Part shown: positions 52,350 to 61,936 of the stretch, piece after piece
How positions within the stretch are numbered: the first letter of the stretch is position 1
Layout of the letters: each line of letters starts with the position of its first letter
The notes under the pieces: generated by a model
What the model saw: only the letters and a program-made list of their open reading frames with translations
Told to the model about the DNA's origin: nothing
Databases searched by the model: none
Assembly: GCA_032716605.1 (NCBI GenBank)
Contig: CM064501.1
Span: 25,761,014 to 25,825,013, forward strand
Direction of reading: 5' to 3'
Origin: Paralithodes platypus
Taxonomy: Eukaryota > Arthropoda > Malacostraca > Decapoda > Lithodidae
Length of the DNA stretch: 64,000 nucleotides
Program-made: the position numbers and the translations under genes

Positions 52350-52441
52350 GAGCTTTGAGGTCGCTGCAGGCTTACCTGGAAGAATTTGGAAACACTGCCT
52401 TGTGTGGAATGTCCTATGGATATGGATACCCATACTGTACC
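52350..52441 (+). CDS. possible fourth exon of the monocarboxylate transporter
   Basis: An acceptor-like TTTCAGCTAACAG ends at 52349. In the phase left by exon 3 the reading is G-ALRSLQAYLEEFGNTALC, then GMSYGYGYPYCT. The run ALCGMSYGYG resembles helix 10 of SLC16 proteins (xxxxGxxxG), and the distance from helix 9 is right. The possible donor CC|GTAGGA at 52441/52442 is mediocre. The exon is short and could be chance. Confidence 0.3.
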
Positions 52442-52576
52442 GTAGGATACAGTACTAAAAGTCCCCAGCAGTCCCAAGCAATGTAGCCAAAATGACAGGA
52501 GAGACCATCTTTTTCACCTCAAGAGATGAGGCAGGAGTGGATCTATAATTTTTATTTTTTATTTTTTTTACAAGAC

Positions 52577-53022
52577 TTAACCCGTCGAGCCCCAGCTGAT
52601 TATTAATAAATGTACACCCAGAACCCGGCCGGTTTTGAAAAATGCTTTTTATTCCAGAAACAATAGCGAATGGGTTAGGAATGAAGGAAAAACCACGAAA
52701 AACCGATCAAAAAGCTCAAAAAATGGTCCTACAGAGCCCCCGAAAACGGATTTTACAAGAGTAAAAAATTGAAGGCAATTTCCCCCCAAAAACAGGTTAT
52801 TGCGCGCTCACGCGCACGCACGTGGACTTTGAGAGTTTTCAACCATCGGCACGGTTGCGTGGGATACGTACACAGTTCCCATACAAATCTGAGCCCTCTC
52901 GAGTGGCTACACCTGAGGTTACGGTCGGAGTAATTAGGGTGACTCGTCAGACGCGTCGCTGGGGCTGTGCGTTACATACATCGCCGACGCGCCAGACGCG
53001 TCGCTGGTGCTGGACGGGTTAA
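52577..53022. mobile_element. TTAA-flanked MITE, family C
   Basis: TTAA at 52577-52580 and 53019-53022. The ends are CCCGTCGAGCCCCAGC and, from the right, CCCGTCCAGCACCAGC (14 of 16 identical). 446 bp. Near the right end GACGCGTCGCTGG is repeated twice. Non-coding. Confidence 0.85.
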
Positions 53023-53082
53023 AAATAAAAAATAAATACAAAAAAAATAGCCTTGTACAGGCAGTTACAATACAAATACATT

Positions 53083-53165
53083 ACTGATGGCTATAACCGT
53101 CGCTGGGACTGGGGAGTTAATTATCTACTGACGGCTATAGCCGTCGCTGGGATTGTACGGGTTAA
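53083..53165. repeat. two tandem solo ends of a TTAA element
   Basis: CTGATGGCTATAACCGTCGC to GGGGAGTTAA (TTAA 53117-53120), then CTGACGGCTATAGCCGTCGC to GTACGGGTTAA (TTAA 53162-53165). Each unit is one terminal end with an internal palindrome CTGACGGCTATAGCCGTC. The ends resemble family C (CGTCGCTGG then GGGTTAA). Confidence 0.65.
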
Positions 53166-53363
53166 CCTTTAAAACGCGAGCAATATGTAGTGAACACCCT
53201 ACTGCTAGGTGACAATATTAGGCTTCATTCCTGCCTAAAATCATCATCTTACAATAAATATCATTATTACTTATTCGTATGCGCCTATTTTACGTTTAAC
53301 CCGGCAGCTGCAGGAAGACTCTTAAGAGGTCCTAATGGGTGGCTGCGGGAAGTCTCTTAACAC

Positions 53364-53851
53364 TTAACACCTTAAGAGCGGCCTATGCGGTTTATTTATA
53401 TGTACCGCCCAGCGGGGTGTTTTTAGCCAAAATAGGGCTGTTTACGTGATCATTTTCATGCCTAAATAAGACCCAGAACGTAAAACAAGTATCTATCCCT
53501 GAAAGGGCATAAACAGAGCTTTCGAATGACACCATAACGATCCTTTTATGATGGCTAGTTTTCTTGCAATAACCGTGCAACGCGAGTGCAAAAAGCATGT
53601 AATTAGGCACTTTCCCCATACAATTCCTTATATAGCGAGTGAGAGAGGTAGGAGGGAGGTGAGATTCATGTCAGTAGGTTCGCCGCGGTGGTCTGGAGCA
53701 GTCATACGCTCGCTACTCTCCTGCCACCACTTGTCTCTCTCTCTCAGCAACATTACGTGCTGAAATTGCCACTCGAGTTATGTCGAGCGCCGCCACATAG
53801 TCCAGCTTTATTTAACTCGACTTATGTGGTGAGCCGCTAATTAAGGGTTAA
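53364..53851 (+). mobile_element. TTAA-flanked MITE, family A copy 4
   Basis: TTAA at 53364-53367 and 53848-53851, 488 bp, near-identical to copies 1 and 3. It lies between other TTAA-type ends (TTAACCCGGCAGCTGC at 53296 and GGGTTAA at 53921), so it probably landed in an older TTAA element. Confidence 0.85.
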
Positions 53852-53922
53852 AGAGCGGGGCCCGACTTAAGTCTGTATCTAAAAAGCAGCAAGTTAGGAG
53901 CATTATTAAGGCTTTTAAAGGG

Positions 53923-54270
53923 TTAAAATCGAGTGCAAATGGCCGGGAGTGCAGCAGGCCACACGGCCGACAACCAGGGCTTACCGCCGCCCACTGACTC
54001 ATGCTCCCTCAGTTCTTGAGAGGCCGGCAGTGTAGCCAGTAGTGAGCGTAGCTGGAAAAAATATGCCGTTATACGCTAAACTCCCATGTTAGTGGTAGCA
54101 CTGCATGAAAACGACGAGTGCTACGTAGCTCGTCCTGGTCTCATTTTGAAGCTTGTAGCGCCTAGTTTTTTGCCGAATACATTTCTTTTCATGCAGATAC
54201 TTGATTGATCATTCAGGAGGGCCTGAATATGCCCAAAATAGCCCAAACCCCCCCGCTAGACGAGGGTTAA
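53923..54270 (-). mobile_element. truncated family E MITE, inverted
   Basis: TTAA at 53923-53926 and 54267-54270. From the right: CCCTCGTCTAGCGGGG, then TTTGGGCTATTTTGGGCATA and CTCCTGAATGATCAATC, as in family E copy 1. The left side stops at AAAATCGAGTG, an internal TTAA-adjacent point of the full element. Confidence 0.7.
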
Positions 54271-54334
54271 GATCCTAGGCCTAAAAAAATACATTTAAAA
54301 CACCCCACTGGCACTAAAAAAATATCAATTTGTG

Positions 54335-55205
54335 TTTAGGCGAGATAATTTCCCTCCATTACTTGCTACCACTCCTACACATGTGTCCCAACCCCCGCTT
54401 TCCCCTCCTCCTCAATTATCAGGTATTTTCTCTATTTTTCCCGATATTTATCGAGTATTTTCGTGGGAGGACGGGTGGGAGAGAGGGAGGAGGGTGGAAG
54501 AGTGTAACTCCGACCCTCCAAGCCAGTCTGAAAGCTCCCCTGGTGTCTCAGTGCCACGCGAGACACGAGAGAGTGAGGGTGTTAGTCTCTCACTGCTCAA
54601 GGCCAGATTACGACTGCGGGGATAAAATATACAATTTTCACCAGCCAATTGCTGTTACCACTTGTTTTGTTGGTTTCCCATGTTCATATGTTCATATCAA
54701 CTTAAAATAGGTGCATATGGATAAGTATTAATTATATATATGGTAAATTAACGATTTTAGTGAGGAATGAATCCGAATACCTTTGCACCGCTGGCACATT
54801 CAAATACCATATCTGCACAGCTGCCGAGTTAATATGTAGATATTAACATATAGCATCAATAAAACAAGTGCGAATAGTATTTGAGGAGTGAAAATCCTGT
54901 ATTATTGCCGAACGTCCAGTCATGAAATGTGACGCGAACGCGACGTATACCCTCTCTCTCGGAAGCCTTGAGGCAGACTGAAGTCTCTGACTGTCTCTCT
55001 CTCTCTCACCACGCACTCGGAAGGAGCAGGACCGGACCATGGAACGGGGTTGGAGATATTGGCTCGGTAAATAAACCGATAAACACGGAAATAAGAAGAA
55101 AAATAATTGATAATTGAAGGGGGGCGGGGGGGGGGGAAGGATGGGGTTTTGACACATGTGGAGGAGTGATAGGAGGTATGGAGGGGAATTTTCTCACTTA
55201 ATCAC
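54335..55205. mobile_element. foldback element, family G
   Basis: Arms of about 280 bp or more, with many mismatches. The left CCCTCCATTAC, CACTCCT, CACATGTGTC, CAATTATCA, TTTATCG is mirrored on the other strand from 55200 to about 54920. Matching continues inward through CAATTTTCAC and CACTTGTTTT to a centre near 54770. Open frames in the arms are artefacts. Confidence 0.7.
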
Positions 55206-55913
55206 ATATTCCTTTGTTTTAAGTTCTACTGGGGCCTTTTCAAAGTTTTTTTTTAGGCCTTTGATCTTAAGAGGTTCGTCGCCTTTCACCACCGTTCCCG
55301 GGTTAACAAACAATATATCTTGCTTCGGTCTGTAGTATAAGTTCAATATATCAGAAAATAAATATATTTACAACAATTTTGAGAACTCTCTTGTCTTCTG
55401 GATGTATGAATCTACTTCTTGGAAGTGTTTTAAAATATTAGAAACAAACTGAAAAAAATGCCGAAAGGTTCCCAGAACAGTGACACATTCTTGCAATTGT
55501 TCTAGGTATTCATCTGTTTAACCCAAAGAGTGCAATAATAGGCTTGAACTGACCCATACCTGGTGCATAACTGACTCTACAAACAAGACACATTTAAAAC
55601 GCATTGAAAAATACATTAGCGTGTTGTAAACGCATGCCCAACATAATTATTTCTACTTCTCAAAAATTATCTTGTGGTCAGAAGTTGAAGTAGCTGGTGT
55701 GAATATGCAACTAGTGAGGGTGCAGACGAGAGGAGGAGGAGGTGGGTGGACATTGAATCTTGCACAAAGTAAATCTTTTAACTCTCCCAGGCTCCAAACT
55801 GCGATTAATGTATTTGTGAAGGGTATCCCAAAACATATTGGATACTTCAGACATCAATTGAATGCAACTGAATACTCGAGTAGCGTATCAATTGGGCTAC
55901 AGTAATTTTTGGT
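55206..55913. other. unassigned sequence
   Basis: A 77-codon frame at 55672-55905 has no recognisable motif. Nothing else seen. Confidence 0.3.
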
Positions 55914-56320
55914 ATGGTTGGGAGGGTGTTAGAGAAAATAGATGACATCATGAAATATATTGGAGAAAGCTTCATTATCTGTTTAAGTACATGGAGCAAT
56001 GATGTTTGGAAAGGTAGGACTGAAGAACTGCTTCGTCAGTACAAGGAGGTATTAGATAAAGTTAGGAGCAAGGGAGGCATACCTGTGGTACACAGCATCT
56101 TGCCAAGGAGAGTGGTCAGGAAGGAATAGTCTTCTAGGGCAATTGGTATAAATTGTCGGCTGGAAAAATACTGCAATGAAAACACAATACCATTCCTCGA
56201 TTACTTGACCCGATTTTATGGTAAAAAAACAGTTGTACGCACAGTACGGGGTTCATCTTTCTCGGCTAAGGGTGGCAAATTTAGCTAGGTCAGTAGAAAG
56301 GATTATCGTGGGGTTTCGCT
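55914..56320 (+). pseudogene. fossil of a CR1 ORF1 esterase
   Basis: The frame from 55914 reads STWSNDVWKGRTEELLRQYK, then GGIPVVHSILPRRVV. After a TAG (56127-56129, probably Trp) in the same frame it continues SSRAIGINCRLEKYCNEN and FLDYLTRFYGKK, then shifts to YGVHLSRLRVANLARSV. These are blocks III to V of an SGNH esterase like the one at 20537-21178, but of a different CR1 lineage. Block III has lost its Gly (HxGxND reads LSTWSND) and block V its Asp (DGxH reads YGVH). Block I is not visible. Confidence 0.7.
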
Positions 56321-56818
56321 GAAAATAAAGCCTGAGAATATGAGTAAGAATATGTGTCTAGATAGGGTTAATTGTCGTATCGGTACATCAGATAGGAATA
56401 TAATTGTATTTCAGTCATAGGATATTAACTCCCTCAGACATATTATGTTCCAGTAAGTCCGAGGAGGCGCTTGACGCGTATTTTGGGTCTTGAATTTGGC
56501 TCATGAGTGTTCTCGAATCCTCACATTTTTCTCGATTTCCATCCACCAGAATGATGTTTATTGTGATGTATCATATGTCAATGGAAAGAGGAATATTTAT
56601 AGTACATGATAAAACAACAAAAATGTAAATAAATCGAAATATGAAAGTGTAAATGAGTCCGGAATACAATTATTTCCCATGCAATTGTCTTCACACCATC
56701 TTATCTCGAAATTGTGAGTGATGACCATATATTTATTTTGCTCAAATAATAGTATGTTTTCTCCCCTTTCCAAATCTGCAAACAAAAATTGTTTATCTTC
56801 AATAGTTCTCAAGCAGTG
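56321..56818. other. AT-rich sequence, perhaps a diverged unit of the 402 bp repeat
   Basis: Its last part (CTCAAGCAGTGACCGAAAAA) resembles the junction between units of the array that follows. No gene. Confidence 0.35.
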
Positions 56819-57625
56819 ACCGAAAAAAAAAATATGATTATGATTTATATGGTTTATAACATTTTCGATTTATTTCGTTGCTACGAAGTGTATGGTTTTA
56901 AATTTAGGCTGTATGAATACGGCAAATAATGGTGATGAGTATAAAACAAACTAGAAGTTCCTAGGACAAATACTTTTTGCGCTATGAATATTTGAAATGA
57001 AGAGCCAAAATGCGAATATTTACGCTTCACCCATCTCTGTTCCGGCGATGCTAGCCGGGTTCCGAGCTGTTCCCCACCTCGTGGTTGCGTTATTTGCTCG
57101 GATACGTATATAACTGTATATATCACCGGAATTGGAAAATTGTGCTCTTTCCAATGGTGAAAACTAAAATAATATAGCATAATTGGTTCGCGAGCTATGC
57201 GCAATTGTTTCCATGCAGTGACCCGAAAAAAAAAATATGATTTTGATTGATATGGTTTATAAAATTTTCGATTTATTTCGTTGCTACGAAGTGTATGGTT
57301 TTAAATTTAGGCTGAATGAATACGGCAAATAATGCTGATGAGTATAAAACAAACTAGAAGTTCCTAGGACAAATACTTTTTGCGCTATGAATATTTGAAA
57401 TGAAGAGCCAAAATGCGAATATTTACGCTTCACCCGTCTCTGTTCCGGCGATGCTAGCCGGGTTCTGAGCTGTTCCCCACCCCGTGGTTGCGTTATTTGG
57501 TCAGATACGTATATAAATGTATATATCACCGGAATTGGAAAATTGTGCTCTTTCCAATGGTGAAAACAAAAATAATATAGCGTAATTGGTTCGTGAGCTA
57601 TGCGCAATTGTTTCCATGCATTGTT
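56819..57625. repeat. 402 bp tandem repeat, two units
   Basis: GACC(C)GAAAAAAAAAATATGATT starts units at 56819 and about 57221. The two units differ by few substitutions and run on through TTAGGCTGTATGAATACGG, CTCTGTTCCGGCGATGCTAG and ATGCGCAATTGTTTCCATGC. The 107- and 134-codon minus frames are shadows of the repeat. Confidence 0.85.
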
Positions 57626-57779
57626 ATTGTTATGAAAATATATGAGAATGTTTATACAGTTGTATATCTTTGCCACAATATACAACACTTTTATATAATT
57701 TTCGTTGCCAATAATTGTATAATGTTCATAGAAGTCATGTCAGTCATAAAGGTTGTCAATTTTACTTACCTGGTAGGGC

Positions 57780-57909
57780 CACAACCCTTTCCAACGAGAA
57801 GGGAAATGGCTCCTGGGTTGACACTGAAAAAACAAAATAAGAAAGCCAGGTTATCTTCAGGTAATAAATTCAGAAATAATTCTATTGTACATGTAAATAA
57901 AATACAGTA

Positions 57910-57962
<53 letters not shown>

Positions 57963-58469
57963 TATATACAAGGTGTCAAACAAAATATAAAGAATGGTTG
58001 TTGTTGTTGTTGTTCCCCAAGCTGCCTGGCCGAACAGCCCCAAGGCCCCGAGCAAGGTCAAGGCCATAACCGAGCGCCCCCACAGAACCCTCCCTGCCGA
58101 CCACAATAAAGCCTGGGTGACCGAAGCCACTCCATGGCGGGGAGCTGAGGAGGGTGCGGAAACGCCCGGGAAACCAAAGTTCCACCCAGGGCCCTGTGCC
58201 CCTCAGCAATTATGAAGAGAAAGTTGAGGGGCAAAGGAAAAATCTGACGCTTTGGCTTCCAATCTTGGTAGATTGGGAGGTCAATCCACGGATGAGACGC
58301 CGTCACTTGAGATCTAGAAAATATATAAGTAAAAGGAACAGTCAGAGTAAGCTATGGGTATGGCAGAGATCGCTCAGTTCTCACTGGGATAGCTCCCCTA
58401 TTTCAACCCCTTTCGGGGTTGGGCACCCGCCCAATGGTAAATGGTAATGGTAATGTATGTGTGTGGATA

Positions 58470-58537
<68 letters not shown>

Positions 58538-58593
58538 AGGTGTCAAAATAAATAATGGTAAAATCAATGTGTGCTTGTGTGTATTTATATATA

Positions 58594-58656
<63 letters not shown>

Positions 58657-58926
58657 ATGGTGTCAAACCAGAGAAATATGTGCAAATTTCCAAGCCACCC
58701 AAAGAGGTACTGCACTGGACTCGTTATTTTTTTAGAGTGGTTTCCCCAGGAGGCCTATATCCACTGTAGTGCAAATTGTAGTAGAAATTTAATTGTGTCA
58801 CAACCCTTTCCAACAAGAAGGGAAATGGCTCCTGGGATGACACTGAAAAAACAAAATAAGAAAGCCAGGTTAGCTTCAGGTAATAAATTCAGAAATAATT
58901 CTACTGTACACGTAAATAAAATAAAG

Positions 58927-58987
<61 letters not shown>

Positions 58988-59104
58988 TATATACAAGGTG
59001 TCAAACAAAATATAAAGAATGGTAATGGTAATGTATGTGTGTGGATATATTTATATATATATATATTATATATAGCATATATATATATATATATATATAT
59101 ATAT
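57780..59104. repeat. segmental duplication with (TA)n tracts
   Basis: The block CACAACCCTTTCCAACGAGAAGG to AAATAAAATAC, then (TA)n, then CAAGGTGTCAAACAAAATAT and GGTAATGTATGTGTGTGG, is present at 57780-58600 and again at 58797-59104. (TA)n tracts lie at 57912-57966, 58469-58534, 58600-58658, 58930-58990 and 59051-59104. Confidence 0.85.
57998..58433 (+). mobile_element. insertion with CCCC-hairpin 3' end and (GGTAAT)n tail
   Basis: About 436 bp, starting (TTG)n and ending AACCCCTTTCGGGGTTGGGC, then ACCCGCCCAATGGTAA. It is present in the first duplication unit and absent at the matching point of the second (AAGAATGGTAATGGTAATG near 59016). A hairpin next to a short-repeat tail is the same layout as in the GATA-tailed LINE, so this is probably a LINE or SINE 3' end. 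Confidence 0.6.
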
Positions 59105-59134
59105 TACTTTATTTTTTTTATTTTTTTTTTTATG

Positions 59135-59535
59135 ATGATGATGATGATGGGTGAATGAAGGTGGGTGAATGAAGGTGGGCCCCGAACCTCTGAAGTGATG
59201 ATTGAATGAATGAATGAATTATTGAATGATTGAATGAATGAATGAAAGGGTGATGAAGATGAATGAAAGGGTGATGAAGGTGAATTATTGATGATGATGA
59301 TGATGATGATGATGATAATGATGGGTGAATGAAGGTGGGTGAATGAAGGTGGGCCCCGAACCTCTGAAGTGATGATTGAATGAATGAATGAATTATTGAA
59401 TGATTGAATTAATGAATGAAAGGGTGATGAAGGTGAGTGGAAGAATGCATAAAGACTGAATGAATGAATGGGTGATAATGATTGGAAAGGAATAATGAAG
59501 GTGAATAGGAGAATGCATAAATGAATGAATGAATC
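59135..59535. repeat. tandem 173 bp repeat rich in GAATGAAT and GATGATGAT
   Basis: GTGGGCCCCGAACCTCTGAA occurs at 59177 and 59350. Each unit has (GATG)n/(GAT)n followed by (GAAT)n. It lies in the 3' flank of the transposase gene that follows on the minus strand. Confidence 0.85.
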
Positions 59536-59550
59536 GTGCAAAGATCCTGG

Positions 59551-60303
59551 CTATAGGACATCTGGATCGAGTTGATGGTACTTGTTGAAGCAACCATTGA
59601 CATCGATGCAGAGGCAAACGCGGCAAGACATGCATCGAAAGCTTGTGTCCTTGCGAATTTGGTCCGTCTTGTAACACAGATGGCACCGCCTTCGCTTTCC
59701 GTTGGGGATCCTCTCGAGAACGTGTTCCAAGTTCCTGTTGTACCGGTCATGGTCCAGTACAACAGGACGTGGCTTGGAACCCCGTCCTCGAAGAGGACCT
59801 CTCCGACGGCCTCTTGGTGCCTGAGCCCTAGCTTGAACGTCCATTACTAGTGGAACCCAGTTGGCATCCATGACGGGTGCTTCCCGAGCGCCACCAGCAG
59901 CAGCAGCTGCACCCGGTACTACGGGGTCAAGTGGTAGGTCATCCACTTCCTCCTCATCATCAGTAGCATCGTCCGAGTCCGATACTGGTGCCGCCTGGGG
60001 TGCATTCTCAGCGAGTGCTCCCCCGACGGCAACAGCAGCAGCAGCAGCAGCATCTGGGCCTGGAGAGGGGGGGTGGAGGGGGTCATGAAGGAGTGCTCCC
60101 CCAATGCCTCCACCAGCAGCAGGAGCACCAGGAGTGCCAGGATCATCAGCAGGAGCGGCTGGGGAGTCTGGATTGTCGTCCGGACGACCCAGCTGAGCTT
60201 CCGGAGGATTGCCGACGCCGCCTGTCTCGCCTGAGACGGGCGCATGGCTCGTACTGACCTTCCGGCAAATCCTGTGCACGCCGGATGCGTCTCCCCGACA
60301 AAG
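59551..60303 (-). CDS. piggyBac-type transposase, C-terminal region with zinc-binding domain
   Basis: The minus-strand frame 60279-59551 is separated from the catalytic ORF by a TGA (60305-60307) and a change of frame. It begins with a long Ala/Pro/Asp-rich linker (DATDDEEEVDDLP). It ends in a Cys-rich module KRRRCHLCYKTDQIRKDT, FRCMSCRVCLC, then GCFNKYHQL, the cross-brace zinc domain at the C-terminus of piggyBac proteins that binds the element ends. The join to the main ORF may be a one-base indel or a small intron; I cannot decide. It is intact to its own stop. Confidence 0.75.
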   Translation of the reverse strand, partial: LCRGDASGVHRICRKVSTSHAPVSGETGGVGNPPEAQLGRPDDNPDSPAAPADDPGTPGAPAAGGGIGGALLHDPLHPPSPGPDAAAAAAVAVGGALAENAPQAAPVSDSDDATDDEEEVDDLPLDPVVPGAAAAAGGAREAPVMDANWVPLVMDVQARAQAPRGRRRGPLRGRGSKPRPVVLDHDRYNRNLEHVLERIPNGKRRRCHLCYKTDQIRKDTSFRCMSCRVCLCIDVNGCFNKYHQLDPDVL

Positions 60304-60304
60304 G

Positions 60305-61936
60305 TCACTCTGCAGGGTTGAAGTGCAACAAGGAACGGACTATGCTTTCCTGGAACGCCAGCATAGTCATCTTCCTGCGGGGGTTGCACTTTTTGAAGAG
60401 TACGAAGGCATTGAAGAGGGCCATTTGGATGAAGTAGAATACAATATTCTTCGTCCATTTGACCGTCCTTCGCTGGATGGGGTAGTACTGGATCATCTGA
60501 TCGAAATGATCCACCCCACCCATGTGGCGGTTGTAGTCGTCAACACAAACGGGTTTCATGATGTTCTTGCGACTCCGCTGCCACCTGCCTTGTACCTTCT
60601 TCTTGACAAAGGAATGCTTTGGAATGGTGCTCTGGTCGTGGAAGGTGGACACCATGTTGACAATCCGTTTGTCTTTCCAAAGCATCACTAGGGTTGTGCC
60701 GTAGTTCATAGCCTCAATTGCATCGTCTTCCAGTGTCGATGCATGGGCAATGTCGCGCAACCGCTTCGGAGCCCCTCGTGCAAGCCTCAGGGTGCCACAC
60801 ACATAGATCTGGTGGTGTGTGAGCATGTGGTGGCATAGGTCAACTGAGTTGTAAAAGTTGTCCATGAACAACTTGTAACCCATGCCTTGCAGGGACTCCG
60901 TTAAACCCTCAACCGTTTTCTGGAGAGTTTGACCAATACCAGTGTAGACTTGAAAGTCATACACGAAACCAGTCGTGGACTCTGCCAGGATGTACAGCTT
61001 GATGGCGTACTTCTTCGGCTTCATCGGGTTGTAGCACTTGAATGAAAGGCGACCCTTCCACCCAAGGCAGCCTTCGTCGATGGACACCTTCCTCTCCGGG
61101 ACGTAGGCAAGCTTGAAGCCAGCAAGCAGGTAGCGCATCACCGTGCGGATCTTCACTAGCCTGTCTTTGGTCTGCTTGATGACTGCCTTGCTGTTGAATG
61201 TGTGGAAATTGCTCAGCAAGGCTTGAAACTTGGTGACCTGCATGGTCGTGCGAAACGTTGGGTAATTATGGACTCCATCATTTAACCAGTAGTGACGCAC
61301 AGTGGGGAATTTGTTCACACACATGAGGAAGTACAGGCCAAGGAATTTGGCCATGTCCTCCTCACTGAATGATGTCCAGAGAGAACCAACGAATAAGGCA
61401 TACGCGTTGGTCTCATTCACCAGGAACCTGAGCAGTTCTCTTGTAAAGAAGAGCTGGAAGAACTGCAGTGGTGTCACTGGTGCTGGAACCCACAAGCCAG
61501 GGGTTCCAGTGAAAGGATAAACATTGGGTGTGAACGGGTCTGACGTCCACTCGTGATCCTCAGCATACACGGTGGGGGGGCGTGGAGGTGCATGTGCTGG
61601 GAGAGCACCACGTCGTCCGCCTGGACGACGTATGTAACCTCTGCGGCCCATGGGCCTACCACCTCGGCCCTTCATGGTCCCAGATTTTTGGCGGGGAGGG
61701 GGAGGGGGTGGGGGGTCGTCTTCTGCGGAAGACGAAGGGGGTGGGGGTGATGGTGGATGTGATGAGGGTGATGGAGAAGGTGGTGTGGGTGATGGTGGAT
61801 GTGATGAGGGTGATGGAGAAGGTGCTGTGGGTGGATGAAGTGGGGCAGGAGGAAGCCTCTGTGGAAGCTCCTCATCGATTGCCGCAGCAATCTCATCGTG
61901 CATGATTTGGCGATGTTCAGGCGGAACAAACGCCAT
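60305..61936 (-). CDS. piggyBac-type transposase, catalytic region
   Basis: 543 codons without a break from ATG 61936. Residues 1-110 are Pro/Ser-rich and then Arg/Gly-rich. The transposase begins at about LQFFQLFFTRELLRFLVNET. The three catalytic Asp residues are visible: RKVSIDEGCLGWKGRLSF, GYKLFMDNFYNSVDL and RHMGGVDHFDQMIQYY. FYFIQMALFNAFVLFKK follows, and the frame closes with LLHFNPAE. All motifs are family-typical and better preserved than in the element at 36.6-44.0 kb. The gene is GC-rich compared with its surroundings. No TTAA-bounded terminal repeats could be found in the low-complexity flanks, so it may be an immobile or domesticated copy. Upstream coding sequence continues at 62907. 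Confidence 0.88.
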   Translation of the reverse strand: MAFVPPEHRQIMHDEIAAAIDEELPQRLPPAPLHPPTAPSPSPSSHPPSPTPPSPSPSSHPPSPPPPSSSAEDDPPPPPPPRQKSGTMKGRGGRPMGRRGYIRRPGGRRGALPAHAPPRPPTVYAEDHEWTSDPFTPNVYPFTGTPGLWVPAPVTPLQFFQLFFTRELLRFLVNETNAYALFVGSLWTSFSEEDMAKFLGLYFLMCVNKFPTVRHYWLNDGVHNYPTFRTTMQVTKFQALLSNFHTFNSKAVIKQTKDRLVKIRTVMRYLLAGFKLAYVPERKVSIDEGCLGWKGRLSFKCYNPMKPKKYAIKLYILAESTTGFVYDFQVYTGIGQTLQKTVEGLTESLQGMGYKLFMDNFYNSVDLCHHMLTHHQIYVCGTLRLARGAPKRLRDIAHASTLEDDAIEAMNYGTTLVMLWKDKRIVNMVSTFHDQSTIPKHSFVKKKVQGRWQRSRKNIMKPVCVDDYNRHMGGVDHFDQMIQYYPIQRRTVKWTKNIVFYFIQMALFNAFVLFKKCNPRRKMTMLAFQESIVRSLLHFNPAE

